NCBI RefSeq assembly: GCF_014524565.1
Contig: NZ_CP060139.1
Coordinates: forward strand, 3,971,599 to 4,035,598
Direction: 5' to 3'
DNA: 64,000 bases
Source of the DNA: Croceimicrobium hydrocarbonivorans
GTDB lineage: Bacteria > Bacteroidota > Bacteroidia > Flavobacteriales > Schleiferiaceae
Shown: piece by piece, positions 17,009-26,802 of the stretch
How the letters are laid out: every line of letters begins with the position of its first letter
Position numbering within the stretch: position 1 is the first letter of the stretch
Notes under the pieces: generated by a model
Seen by the model: the letters and a program-made list of their open reading frames with translations, nothing else
Told to the model about the DNA's origin: nothing
Database searches by the model: none
Translations under genes and position numbers: made by a program

Positions 17009-17046
17009 CTGTAGTAGAACTACAGTGGATTGGTCGTACTGACCAA
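17009..17046 (+). promoter_or_regulatory. Tandem small hairpins in the leader of cusA (copy 2)
   Basis: Two perfect inverted repeats, CTGTAG/CTACAG (17009-17025) and TTGGTC/GACCAA (17030-17046), stand back to back between the HYC_CC_PP gene and cusA. The first cluster has unrelated hairpins at the same place. Confidence 0.4.
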
Positions 17047-17081
17047 TGGACTATCTCTTGTATCCATTAAATCAGTTGAAA

Positions 17082-20000
17082 ATGCTTAATTCTATCATTA
17101 AATATTTCCTCAATACTAAGCTGCTTAGCTATATCCTATTGTCAGCCCTAGTGTTTTGGGGAATCTCAATCGCTCCCTTTAACTGGGAGCTCGGAGCCCT
17201 GCCTTCCGACCCGGTGCCGGTAGATGCTATTCCGGATATCGGTGAAAACCAACAAATCGTTTTTAGCAAATGGCCTGGACGCTCGCCTCAGGATATTGAG
17301 GATCAAATTACCTATCCCCTAAGCACCTATTTATTAGGCATCCCAGGTGTTAAGTCCGTGCGGAGCTCCTCCATCTTTGGCTTTTCTAATATCTATATCA
17401 TCTTTTCAGAAGAGGTGGAATTTTACTGGTCTCGCTCCCGAATTCTGGAAAAACTAAATTCCCTGCCTGCCGATCTATTACCGGAAGGTGTACAACCCGC
17501 TTTGGGTCCCGACGCCACCGCTCTGGGACAGGTATTTTGGTACACTCTTGAAGGTCGAGACAGTGCCGGTAATACCACTGGAGGTTGGGATCTGCAGGAA
17601 ATTAGAAGTGTACAGGATTATTACCTTAAATACAGTTTAAGTTCGGCGGAAGGCGTTTCTGAAATCGCCTCTATCGGAGGATTTGTCAAAGAATATCAGG
17701 TAGATGTAAATCCCGAGGCCCTCCAAGCCTACAATATCCCGCTTCATAAAGTAATGCGAGCCGTACAGGAGTCTAATCGCGATGTGGGAGCCAAAACCCT
17801 GGAAATCAATCAAGCGGAATATCTAGTACGTGGTCTGGGCTATATAGAGAAGATCGAGGATTTAGAAGAAGCCGTGGTGGCGGTTCAAAATAATGTTCCG
17901 ATCCATATTAAGGACATTGCTAAGGTTAGTCTGGGACCAGCAGGAAGACGGGGTCTGCTCGATAAAGATGGAGCCGAAGTAGTGGGCGCAGTAGCAGTGG
18001 CTCGCTTTGGAGCTAATCCGCTCGAAGTTATTCAGAACCTCAAAAGCAAAATCAAAGAAATTGCACCAGGACTACCAAAAAAAACTTTGGCGGATGGTCG
18101 TGAAAGTCAATTAACCATAGTTCCATTTTACGATCGCTCCGAGTTGATTTACGAAACCTTGGGCACCCTGGAAGAAGCGCTGAGCCTAGAGTTATTAATT
18201 ACGCTATTGGTAGTTATTGTAATGGTTTACAACTTGAGGGCTTCCCTCTTAATTTCCAGTCTTTTACCTATTGCTGTCCTCATGGTTTTTATCGCCATGA
18301 AATATTTTGATATCAGTGCCAATATAGTGGCCCTTTCAGGAATTGCGATTGCTATTGGTACCATGGTCGATTTGGGAATCATCCTTTCGGAAAACATTCT
18401 GAAGCATCTGGATGAAGCTCCGGCCAGCCAAAGTTTAAAGGACAGCATCTATAAGGGAGCTTCAGAAGTTTCCGGTGCCATCCTCACCGCAGTTTTAACC
18501 ACCATCGTAAGTTTTATACCCGTCTTTACCATGCAGGCGGCAGAAGGCAAGCTCTTTAGTCCTTTGGCTTATACCAAGACCTTTGCTCTTATTGCTGCTT
18601 TATTGGTATCGCTGCTTATCCTACCGACCCTGGCACAACTTTTCTTGGGATTTAGAATTCGCAATAAATATCTAAAAGCAAGCTTATTAGCAACTTTAAG
18701 TCTGATAGGCCTGCTGCGATTAATCTTTGTTCCAGCTTGGATTCCCTTATTATTGATGCTCTATGGTATTATTGGCTTAATCCGGATGTACATACAGGCC
18801 AGAGAGAAGAAAACCTCTGCAGTTTGGACATTCATCCTACATAAAGCCGATCTGATATTAGCCCTCATCACCGTAGTAGGACTTTTGGCTCAATACTGGC
18901 TACCACTGGGCCCAAGTCATTCTTGGGCTCTAAATTTCCTCTTTGTAGCCCTAGTCTTAAGCGCCATTTTGGGCACATTCTATCTTTTGGAGACGAATTA
19001 CAAGACGATTCTTAATTGGTGCTTAAATCATAAAGTTCGTTTTTTACTTATTCCGGCTTTAGCCCTTTTTATGGGGGCAAATATTTGGTTGGGTTTTGAT
19101 CGCGTATTCAGCCCTATAAGCCTTGGTGTAGAAAAGCTTGGTTTTGATATTTCCGAAACCGGAATTTGGCAGAAAATAGATGGCTGGTTTCCGGGAATCG
19201 AAAAGGAGTTTATGCCTCCTTTAGATGAGGGTAGCTTTCTCTTGATGCCCACTTCTATGCCGCATTCGGGGATTGCCTATAATCGAAAAATTGTGGGGCA
19301 ACTAGATCAATTGCTCAGCACCATTCCAGAGGTCGACTTAGCGGTGGGAAAGCTTGGACGAGTTGAATCTGCATTGGACCCAGCTCCCATTTCTATGTTT
19401 GAGAACATCATCAATTACAAGCCAGAGTTCATGCTCGATACTAAAGGGCATCGCCAAGCTTTTAAAATTGATGCAGAGGGAAACTACCTCACAAAATCCG
19501 GCGAAAGCCTAAGCCCGGAAGAAATTCGTGCCAGAGACTTAAATGCTAAGGATTTAGTTGCGGATCCTAATGGGGTTTATTTGCGCAACTGGCGGGATAA
19601 AATTCAAAGTCCGGATGACATTTGGGATGAAATTGTTACCCAAAGCTCAATCCCAGGAATCACCTCCGCGCCCAAGCTACAACCCATCCAAACTCGATTG
19701 GTGATGTTGCAAACCGGTATGCGTGCTCCGATGGGAATTAAAGTTTATGGACCTGACTTACAAAGCATTCAAGACTTCGGCTTGAAGCTCGAATCTATCC
19801 TAAAGAAAGTCAGTTCGGTTAAGAAGGAAGCTGTTTTCGCCGATCGCATCGTGGGTAAGCCCTATTTGCAATTGAGAATTAATCGCAATGCCATTGCCCG
19901 CTATGGGTTAAGTGTTCAGGCGGTACAGCAAGCCATCGAAACTGCCATTGGCGGAATTAAACTAGGCGCCACGGTAGAAGGCCGTGAACGCTATCCCATT

Positions 20001-20906
20001 CGAATGCGCTATCCACGCGAATTGCGCGATGATCCGGAAAGTCTTTCTAAAATCCTTATTACCAGTGCAAATGGCGCTCAAATACCCCTAGGGCAATTAG
20101 TAGATTTTGAATATCAAAAAGGACCGCAAGCCATAAAAAGCGAAGAAAGCTTTTTAGTGGGCTATGTGCTTTTTGATAAAGCTGAAGGACATTCGGAAGT
20201 AAGTGTGGTGGAAGATGCCCGCCAAGCCATTGAAGGGCAGATAGAAAGGGGTGAATTGCAGGTGCCGGCAGGAATCAGCTACAAATTTTCCGGATCCTAC
20301 GAAAACCAGGTACGGGCCGAAAAACGTCTCAGCCTCATTGTTCCCCTGGTATTGGTGATCGTCTTTCTAATCCTCTATTTTCAGTTTCACTCGGTTTCCA
20401 CTTCACTGATGGTGTTTAGCGGTATTGCCATGGCTTTTAGTGGTGGCTTTATTATGATCTGGCTCTATGGTCAAGGTTGGTTTGCCAATTTTGAGCTTTT
20501 GGGTGTCAATTTTCGGGATCTTTTCCAAATGCACAGCCTAAACCTTAGTGTGGCCGTTTGGGTAGGTTTTATTGCTCTCTTTGGCATTGCCACCGATGAT
20601 GGTGTGTTAATTGCCACTTATCTGGACCAGAGTTTTAAGCGCAATAAACCCAGCACCCAATTGGAAGTTCGTCAAGCGGTATTGGAAGCGGGTCAGAGAC
20701 GGATTAAACCCGCCTTAATGACGGTAAGCACCACATTGATTGCTCTGCTGCCAGTATTAAGTTCAACCGGACGAGGATCAGATATAATGATTCCCATGGC
20801 TATACCATCCTTTGGCGGGATGGCCTTTGCCCTAATCAGCATCTTTATTGTTCCCGTGCTCTACTCCTATCGGGAAGAACGTAAAATTCAAAAAAGCCAG
20901 TCATGA
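17082..20906 (+). CDS. cusA: CusA/CzcA-type heavy-metal RND efflux permease (copy 2)
   Basis: 1274 aa from the ATG at 17082 (MLNSIIKYFLNTKLL), the same length and start context as copy 1. An upstream ATG at 17046 would add 12 residues and lies in a leader hairpin. It shares long identical blocks with copy 1: the DPVPVDAIPDIGENQ porter start, GTMVDLGIILSENI near 426-439, TGMRAPMGIKVYGPDL and ATDDGVL. The two diverge mainly in the extra hydrophobic region around residues 530-700. Inner-membrane pump for Cu/Ag-type ions. Its stop overlaps the next start (ATGA). Confidence 0.9.
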   Translation: MLNSIIKYFLNTKLLSYILLSALVFWGISIAPFNWELGALPSDPVPVDAIPDIGENQQIVFSKWPGRSPQDIEDQITYPLSTYLLGIPGVKSVRSSSIFGFSNIYIIFSEEVEFYWSRSRILEKLNSLPADLLPEGVQPALGPDATALGQVFWYTLEGRDSAGNTTGGWDLQEIRSVQDYYLKYSLSSAEGVSEIASIGGFVKEYQVDVNPEALQAYNIPLHKVMRAVQESNRDVGAKTLEINQAEYLVRGLGYIEKIEDLEEAVVAVQNNVPIHIKDIAKVSLGPAGRRGLLDKDGAEVVGAVAVARFGANPLEVIQNLKSKIKEIAPGLPKKTLADGRESQLTIVPFYDRSELIYETLGTLEEALSLELLITLLVVIVMVYNLRASLLISSLLPIAVLMVFIAMKYFDISANIVALSGIAIAIGTMVDLGIILSENILKHLDEAPASQSLKDSIYKGASEVSGAILTAVLTTIVSFIPVFTMQAAEGKLFSPLAYTKTFALIAALLVSLLILPTLAQLFLGFRIRNKYLKASLLATLSLIGLLRLIFVPAWIPLLLMLYGIIGLIRMYIQAREKKTSAVWTFILHKADLILALITVVGLLAQYWLPLGPSHSWALNFLFVALVLSAILGTFYLLETNYKTILNWCLNHKVRFLLIPALALFMGANIWLGFDRVFSPISLGVEKLGFDISETGIWQKIDGWFPGIEKEFMPPLDEGSFLLMPTSMPHSGIAYNRKIVGQLDQLLSTIPEVDLAVGKLGRVESALDPAPISMFENIINYKPEFMLDTKGHRQAFKIDAEGNYLTKSGESLSPEEIRARDLNAKDLVADPNGVYLRNWRDKIQSPDDIWDEIVTQSSIPGITSAPKLQPIQTRLVMLQTGMRAPMGIKVYGPDLQSIQDFGLKLESILKKVSSVKKEAVFADRIVGKPYLQLRINRNAIARYGLSVQAVQQAIETAIGGIKLGATVEGRERYPIRMRYPRELRDDPESLSKILITSANGAQIPLGQLVDFEYQKGPQAIKSEESFLVGYVLFDKAEGHSEVSVVEDARQAIEGQIERGELQVPAGISYKFSGSYENQVRAEKRLSLIVPLVLVIVFLILYFQFHSVSTSLMVFSGIAMAFSGGFIMIWLYGQGWFANFELLGVNFRDLFQMHSLNLSVAVWVGFIALFGIATDDGVLIATYLDQSFKRNKPSTQLEVRQAVLEAGQRRIKPALMTVSTTLIALLPVLSSTGRGSDIMIPMAIPSFGGMAFALISIFIVPVLYSYREERKIQKSQS

Positions 20907-22126
20907 AGATTTTAAGTATCATCCTAATCCTTGGTTTTAGCTTAACAGGTCATGCTCAGAGCTTAGCGGCTTATCAAAAAATAGCCGCCGAAAATAATCC
21001 CGGTTTGCAAGCGCAGTACAAACAATTTGAGGCTTCACTGCAGAGGATTGTTCAAAGCAGCAGCTTACCTGATCCTCAACTAAGCATGGGCTATTTCCTA
21101 GTGCCTATCGAAACTCGAGTAGGTCCGCAACAGGCAAGGATTTCCCTAAGTCAAATGTTTCCCTGGTTTGGAACCTTAAAGGCTAAAGAGCAGGTAGCTA
21201 GCCTTCAGGCGGAAGCTGAATATCAAAAATTTCTGGAGTTCCGAAATCAATTGTATTATCAGGTTCAGGCTGCTTTTTTCCCTTTGTATGAGCAGCAAAG
21301 AAGCTTATTATTTGAAAAGGAGAATCAGCAATTGCTGCAAAGCCTTAAAGCACTTGCAACCTTGAAATTCCAAAACAATGAAGCTGCTTTGGTCGATGTA
21401 TTAAGGGTCGAAATGCGACTCAAAGATTCTCAAAGCCGAATTGAAATTTTGATAGCAGAGCAAAAAGCATTGGCCAGTGGCTTTAATCGACTATTAAATC
21501 GCGCCGACAGCAGCTCAATTGAAATTCCGGATTCTTTGAATTATCCTACAATTATGCTGAATTATCGAAGAGATTCGCTTTTTGTAAATCAGCCGCGCTT
21601 ACAGGAATTAGACTTGCAAATTAAGGGCAGCGCTGCCGCCGAAAAAGTAGCTCGAAAGCAAGCCTTACCAAATATAGGTTTGGGACTTGACTATATGTTC
21701 ATTGACCCTTCTAACAATGCCATCAGCAATAGCGGGCAAGATGCTATTATGCCCATGCTCAGCATTTCACTACCTATTTTCAGAGCAAAATATCAAGCGG
21801 CTGAAGCTGAAGCTCAATTGAAACAAGAGTCCTATCGACTACAAAAAGAGGAACTTAGCAATAAACTAAGCAGCTCTTATGAACAGGCTTGGTTTAAACT
21901 TCAAAAACAAGGCGATTTAATGCGCTTATACCGACAGCAAATCCAAATCTCCAAACAAAGCCTCGAATTACTTTATACGGCTTACAGTAATTCAGGAAAA
22001 GACTTTGAAGAACTATTGCGAATGCAACAGCAAATTTTGGAGTATCAAAACAAGCTCAGCAGCGCGCAGGCGGCCTATGGTGTTGCCTTGGCCGAATTGG
22101 ATTATCTAACCGCAAAATCTTTATAA
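20903..22126 (+). CDS. TolC-family outer-membrane efflux protein (CusC-like, copy 2)
   Basis: 407 aa with a signal peptide ending at GHAQS. It shares [13 protein letters not shown] and [16 protein letters not shown] with the copy at 5598. Helical outer-membrane-factor architecture. It sits between cusA and copB with no gap: its stop TAA abuts the ATG of the ATPase. It should serve as the duct for the copy-2 pump, though mixing with copy 1 is possible given the similarity. Confidence 0.88.
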   Translation: MKILSIILILGFSLTGHAQSLAAYQKIAAENNPGLQAQYKQFEASLQRIVQSSSLPDPQLSMGYFLVPIETRVGPQQARISLSQMFPWFGTLKAKEQVASLQAEAEYQKFLEFRNQLYYQVQAAFFPLYEQQRSLLFEKENQQLLQSLKALATLKFQNNEAALVDVLRVEMRLKDSQSRIEILIAEQKALASGFNRLLNRADSSSIEIPDSLNYPTIMLNYRRDSLFVNQPRLQELDLQIKGSAAAEKVARKQALPNIGLGLDYMFIDPSNNAISNSGQDAIMPMLSISLPIFRAKYQAAEAEAQLKQESYRLQKEELSNKLSSSYEQAWFKLQKQGDLMRLYRQQIQISKQSLELLYTAYSNSGKDFEELLRMQQQILEYQNKLSSAQAAYGVALAELDYLTAKSL

Positions 22127-24145
22127 ATGACTTCAGATCATCAACATACAGATCATACAAAAGCATATAAGCATGGGGATCATGATGGTCATCATAATCA
22201 TCATGCCCAAATGATTGAGGACTTCAAAAAGCGCTTTTGGATTTCCTTAATTCTCAGTCTGCCCATTTTGGTTTTAGCCCCATTAATCCAGTCATGGCTG
22301 GGCTATACCTGGCAGTTTGAAGGCTCCAATTATATGCAATTTGGCTTGGCCTCCCTCCTGTTCTTTTATGGTGGCTGGCCCTTTCTAAAAGGCTTGGTGG
22401 ACGAACTTAAGGAGAAAACACCAGGCATGATGACCCTAATTGCCTTGGCTATATCGGTGGCCTTTTTATACAGTTCGGCCGTGGTTTTTGGCCTAAGTGG
22501 CAAATATTTCTTCTGGGAGTTGGCCAGCTTGATCGATATCATGCTTTTAGGCCACTGGATAGAAATGAAGTCAGTTATGGGCGCTTCTCGTGCTTTGGAA
22601 GAACTCGCACAAATGCTGCCCTCCACTGCAATTCGTATTTCAGAATCTGGGGATCAGGAAGAAGTGGCTCTCGAAGACCTGCAGATTGATGATATTATTC
22701 TCATTCGTCCCGGAGATAGTATTCCTGCCGATGGAATTATTACAAAAGGCGAAAGTCATGTAAATGAATCCATGTTAACCGGCGAATCCAAACCGGTGAG
22801 CAAGAAAGAACAGGATGAAGTAATTGGCGGCTCTATTAATGATAATGGGAGTTTGCAAGTACAAGTGAAAAATACCGGCGAAAACTCCTATCTCTCTAAG
22901 GTGATTAGCATGGTTAGCAGAGCTCAGGAAACCAAATCCAAAACCCAAAATCTAGCGAATCGGGCGGCAGCCTGGCTCTTTTATGTGGCCTTATTGGCAG
23001 GATTTAGCACCCTAATCAGCTGGTTAGCTTTGGGTAAAGACTTCGAATATGCATTAGAGCGAATGGTGACCGTAATGATCATATCCTGTCCCCATGCTCT
23101 AGGATTAGCCATTCCACTAGTATCGGCAATTTCCACCGCCGCCTCAGCCCAAAATGGATTATTGATTCGCAATCGAACTGCTTTTGAAAACGCTCGAAAA
23201 ATAAGTGTGGTATTATTTGACAAAACCGGCACCTTAACCCATGGAGAATTCGGTTTAACCCGATTTGAAAGCCTTACGGAAAACCTGGATAAAAAGGAAA
23301 TGCTAAGTTTAGCGGCCAGTGTAGAAAGTCAATCTGAACATCCGATTGCCGCTGGAGTTCTACGTAAGACCAAAGAAATGGGCCTAAAGCTTGATCAGGT
23401 TTCAAACTTCGAAAACCACAAAGGCAAAGGCATTTCCGCTCGAATCAATAATCAGGAGCTTAAAATTCTAAGTCCGGCAGCGCTGGCAGAACTGAATATT
23501 CAGATTCCGAATCAAGTAAAACAAAGTGATGAAGAAACTCTGGTTTTTGTTTTGGCAGATGATCAATTAATTGGATTCATCGCTTTGGCGGATGAGATGC
23601 GTGATGAATCCTATGCGGCAATTCGCGATTTGAAGGATCAAGGTTTAAAAGTGATGATGGCCACGGGAGATAATCAAAAACTGGCTAAGGCCGTCAGTGA
23701 AAAACTGGGCTTGGATCAATATTATGCCGAAGTACTACCCGAAGACAAACAAAGTATTGTAAAGGAACTCCAAGCTCAAAATGAGGTAGTAGCAATGACC
23801 GGTGATGGCGTAAATGATGCGCCGGCACTAGCCCAGGCCAATGTGGGTATTGCTATTGGCTCAGGAACTGATGTTGCAGCAGAAACTGCTGATATTCTGC
23901 TGGTAAACAGTAATCCTAAAGATATTTCGAAACTGATCCGTTTTGGCAAAGCTACCTATCGAAAAATGATGCAAAATCTGGTTTGGGCCACGGCCTACAA
24001 CCTCATTGCCCTTCCTCTGGCAGCCGGTGTACTGATAAGCTTGGGCATAATTCTCAGTCCAGCTACCGGTGCCGTTTTGATGAGCCTCAGCACCGTAATC
24101 GTTGCCATCAATGCCCAATTATTAAAGAAACAAATACAAGATTAA
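22127..24145 (+). CDS. copB: CopB-type copper/silver P-type ATPase (copy 2)
   Basis: 672 aa. The N-terminal His-rich tail is shorter than in copy 1 (about 13 residues fewer). Motifs present: TGES in [16 protein letters not shown] (CPH), DKTGT, SEHPIA and [13 protein letters not shown]. Same P1B-3 class and operon position as copy 1, one base before cusB. Membrane and catalytic domains align throughout without gaps visible by eye. Predicted to export Cu or Ag from the cytoplasm. Confidence 0.92.
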   Translation: MTSDHQHTDHTKAYKHGDHDGHHNHHAQMIEDFKKRFWISLILSLPILVLAPLIQSWLGYTWQFEGSNYMQFGLASLLFFYGGWPFLKGLVDELKEKTPGMMTLIALAISVAFLYSSAVVFGLSGKYFFWELASLIDIMLLGHWIEMKSVMGASRALEELAQMLPSTAIRISESGDQEEVALEDLQIDDIILIRPGDSIPADGIITKGESHVNESMLTGESKPVSKKEQDEVIGGSINDNGSLQVQVKNTGENSYLSKVISMVSRAQETKSKTQNLANRAAAWLFYVALLAGFSTLISWLALGKDFEYALERMVTVMIISCPHALGLAIPLVSAISTAASAQNGLLIRNRTAFENARKISVVLFDKTGTLTHGEFGLTRFESLTENLDKKEMLSLAASVESQSEHPIAAGVLRKTKEMGLKLDQVSNFENHKGKGISARINNQELKILSPAALAELNIQIPNQVKQSDEETLVFVLADDQLIGFIALADEMRDESYAAIRDLKDQGLKVMMATGDNQKLAKAVSEKLGLDQYYAEVLPEDKQSIVKELQAQNEVVAMTGDGVNDAPALAQANVGIAIGSGTDVAAETADILLVNSNPKDISKLIRFGKATYRKMMQNLVWATAYNLIALPLAAGVLISLGIILSPATGAVLMSLSTVIVAINAQLLKKQIQD

Positions 24146-24146
24146 G

Positions 24147-25919
24147 ATGAAAACATTCAATAAATCTAAGCTCCTTTATGTCGGCTTTGCCCTAATATTC
24201 GGGATAATCCTAGGGGGGCTCTTTTTTGGTGATTCTGATGATGATTCAAAAAGGCATCATCATTCCGAAAATGAGGAACAAACAACCGAATGGACCTGTT
24301 CCATGCATCCACAAATCCGTAAAAATGAGCCTGGTGACTGTCCTATTTGTGGTATGGACCTGATTCCTCTTCAGGAGTCGAATACTGATTTAGATCCAGA
24401 AACTATCCATATGTCGCCAAGAGCTTTGGAATTAGCTCAGGTTCAAACCCAAAAAATAACTCGATCTAAGGTGTACAAGGAAATTCGCCTCAATGGTAAA
24501 GTTCAGGCCGATGAACGACGAATTTATACCCAAGCTTCCCATATTCCAGGGCGGATCGAAAGATTGGTTCTCAATTTTGAAGGAGAAGCCGTGCAAAAAG
24601 GGCAGGTAATTGCCTATATCTATTCCCCCGAATTAATTAAAGCCCAGAAAGAACTTTTTGAAGCCCGGAAATTGGCTAAAACTCAGCCCGAACTCTTTAA
24701 GGCCGCCCAGGCTAAATTGAGCAATTGGAAGCTTAATGCTGCTCAAATTCAAAAAATCCTTAATGCAGATCAGCCCATCGAAGAGTTTCCCGTTTTAGCC
24801 AATGTTTCTGGTTATGTAGATACTAAATTGGTACAATTAGGTGACTATATTCAGAAAGGTCAAAGCCTGTATCGAATAGCAGATTTATCCCAATTATGGC
24901 TGCTTTGGGATGTCTATGAAACAGATTTAGCCTGGCTTAATCAGGGCGACTCCCTTCAATATGAGATTGCATCCTTAGCGGGAAGAAAATTCAAGGCTAG
25001 CATTTCCTACATCGATCCGGTAATTGATCCGAAAACCAGAGTAGCCCAAGCCCGGGTAGAACAAAGCAATACCGAAGGCCTTTTAAAACCGGAGATGTTT
25101 GCCACAGCTTGGCTTAAGGCCAGAGATCCTCAATTAGATTCCGCGCTGGTTTTGCCTAAAACTGCGGTGATGTGGACCGGCGAACGTTCGGTGGTTTATG
25201 TTATGTATAAATCTGATAATGGTCTAGACTTTAAAATGCGTGAGGTCTTGCTTGGTCCGGATTTAGGATCATCTTATGTCCTGAAATCCGGTTTAGAGCC
25301 TGGTGAGGTAATTGCCGTGAACGGAACCTTTAGCATAGATGCTGCCGCGCAATTAGCAGGCAAAGCCAGCATGATGAACCCAGCGGCGGCTGAGGACCAT
25401 CAAGGTCATAATCATGCTGGGATGGAAATGGCAGAAAAAGCAAGCAATAGCCAAGAAAAAATTCAAGTAGATAAATCCAGCAATCAGGCGATACAAGGCT
25501 TAATGGAGGGCTATTTTAAATTAAAAGACGCCTTAGTGGCTGATGATTTTAATGCAGCCGAAAAATCAATTGAAACCTTATCTAAGCGGCTTCGAGCTAC
25601 TAAGATGAGCTATTTTAAGGGGGATGCCCATCAACTTTGGATGCAAGAATCTGCGGCTATGAACAAAGGCCTGCAATCCATGGCCAATTCGCAAGACCTG
25701 GATGAGATGCGAGAGCACTTTATAAGAGTTTCCGAGGCAGCAGTACAATTAGCAACTCGCTTTCCTCCCCTTCAATCCTCATGGTACATTCAACACTGTC
25801 CTATGGCCAATTCTAATAAAGGAGCCGATTGGTTGAGTAAATCGGAAGAAATTCGCAATCCTTACTTCGGATCAGCCATGCTGACTTGTGGAGAAATTAG
25901 CCAAAGCTTAAAACTTTAA
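24147..25919 (+). CDS. cusB: RND periplasmic adaptor CusB with heavy-metal-binding domain and C-terminal DUF3347 (copy 2)
   Basis: 590 aa with the same build as copy 1: N-terminal anchor, heavy-metal-binding domain (WTCSMHPQIRK then CPICGMDLIPL), adaptor core, His-rich linker (DHQGHNHAG) and a C-terminal DUF3347 domain ending YIQHCPMANSNKGADWLS and MLTCGE. Last gene of the second cluster, followed at once by a strong terminator. The DUF3347 lipoprotein, 43-aa peptide and haem protein that follow cusB in copy 1 are missing here. Confidence 0.9.
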   Translation: MKTFNKSKLLYVGFALIFGIILGGLFFGDSDDDSKRHHHSENEEQTTEWTCSMHPQIRKNEPGDCPICGMDLIPLQESNTDLDPETIHMSPRALELAQVQTQKITRSKVYKEIRLNGKVQADERRIYTQASHIPGRIERLVLNFEGEAVQKGQVIAYIYSPELIKAQKELFEARKLAKTQPELFKAAQAKLSNWKLNAAQIQKILNADQPIEEFPVLANVSGYVDTKLVQLGDYIQKGQSLYRIADLSQLWLLWDVYETDLAWLNQGDSLQYEIASLAGRKFKASISYIDPVIDPKTRVAQARVEQSNTEGLLKPEMFATAWLKARDPQLDSALVLPKTAVMWTGERSVVYVMYKSDNGLDFKMREVLLGPDLGSSYVLKSGLEPGEVIAVNGTFSIDAAAQLAGKASMMNPAAAEDHQGHNHAGMEMAEKASNSQEKIQVDKSSNQAIQGLMEGYFKLKDALVADDFNAAEKSIETLSKRLRATKMSYFKGDAHQLWMQESAAMNKGLQSMANSQDLDEMREHFIRVSEAAVQLATRFPPLQSSWYIQHCPMANSNKGADWLSKSEEIRNPYFGSAMLTCGEISQSLKL

Positions 25920-25924
25920 AAATG

Positions 25925-25967
25925 AAAGGCTAAATCCCGCTGTAGTGCCGGGATTTAGCCTTTTAAT
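25925..25967. terminator. Strong terminator of the second metal operon
   Basis: A perfect 15-bp stem, AAAGGCTAAATCCCG (25925-25939) with its complement at 25949-25963, has a 9-nt loop and flanking A and T runs. It can serve the cusB operon and the converging DUF2255 operon. Confidence 0.9.
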
Positions 25968-26006
25968 AATTCTGAAATTATGATCGGGTCTAAACCTGCT
26001 AACTGA

Positions 26007-26387
26007 CTATAGATTTTTAATTCTAATGGTAGCTGCTTTAGCCCTATCACTAATCATCGAGCCCAAATAGGGACTTCCTGCATATTTCTGGCGATAAGCC
26101 TCATCAATCGCATTTAAAATAGCGCCATCTACCTTTTCAAAACCAACTAAGTATTCTTTCCCAGCGGCTTTAATCTTACCGGCTTTTTGACTGATGGCTG
26201 ATTGATACCAACGAGATTTTACGCCATTGTAGGCACGCACATAAAGACTATCATCTACCTGCACCGACCAAATCCAGGTTAAAGTGCCAAGAGTCTGACC
26301 GTCGGCACGATAAGGTGCGATGTGGAAATCATTCTTAGCGGCAATTTCAGCCACTTTCTCCGCTGTCAATGCTCCTTTACTTTCCAT
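26007..26387 (-). CDS. DUF2255 family protein
   Basis: 126 aa, cytoplasmic, no signal. It has the DUF2255 pattern: an N-terminal helix, a FHIAPYRADGQTLGTLTWIW strand region, the VRAYNGVKSRWYQSAI core and EAYRQKYAGSPYL near the end. The fold is a small beta-rich domain reminiscent of flavin-type nitroreductase-related proteins; activity unknown. Last gene of the minus-strand aldehyde/redox operon, 2 bp after the cupin gene. Confidence 0.75.
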   Translation of the reverse strand: MESKGALTAEKVAEIAAKNDFHIAPYRADGQTLGTLTWIWSVQVDDSLYVRAYNGVKSRWYQSAISQKAGKIKAAGKEYLVGFEKVDGAILNAIDEAYRQKYAGSPYLGSMISDRAKAATIRIKNL

Positions 26388-26389
26388 AT

Positions 26390-26788
26390 TTAGGAGATTG
26401 TATACTGCTCATCACTCACTTTCTCCATCCAGGTAACTGCACTGCCATTTACCTCTTCTTGGATGGCAATATGACTCATGGCCTTATTAGCGCTGGCACC
26501 ATGCCAATGCTTTTCTTCCGGGTCAAACCACACTACATCACCGGGGCGAATTTCTTCGATCGGGCCACCTTCGCGTTGCACCCAACCCAAACCGGAAACC
26601 ACAATTAAAGTTTGACCAGCCGGATGTGTATGCCAGGCCGTACGAGCACCAGCCTCAAAGGTCACCAAGGCACCCGAAGCATGGGTGCTTTCTTGTTTTT
26701 GAAATAAAGGATCCAGGCGAACCTCGCCACTAAACCAATCTCCGGGTCCCTTCATTGAAGGGATTACTCCGTTTTTAAAAATCTGCAT
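26390..26788 (-). CDS. Cupin domain protein
   Basis: 132 aa single-domain cupin. The metal-binding set is visible: [13 protein letters not shown] (two His and a Gln in motif 1) and [10 protein letters not shown] (His in motif 2). [15 protein letters not shown] is typical of small cupins coupled to aldo/keto reductase or alcohol dehydrogenase genes, some of which act as mandelonitrile-lyase-like enzymes. The substrate is unknown. It is followed by the DUF2255 gene and preceded by the aldo/keto reductase. Confidence 0.82.
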   Translation of the reverse strand: MQIFKNGVIPSMKGPGDWFSGEVRLDPLFQKQESTHASGALVTFEAGARTAWHTHPAGQTLIVVSGLGWVQREGGPIEEIRPGDVVWFDPEEKHWHGASANKAMSHIAIQEEVNGSAVTWMEKVSDEQYTIS

Positions 26789-26802
26789 CTTTCTAATTCT
26801 TT

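Noticed and set aside
17046..17081. Upstream ATG for the second CusA
   Set aside because: It lies at the edge of a leader hairpin, is not matched in copy 1, and adds 12 residues before the conserved MLNxIIKYF start.
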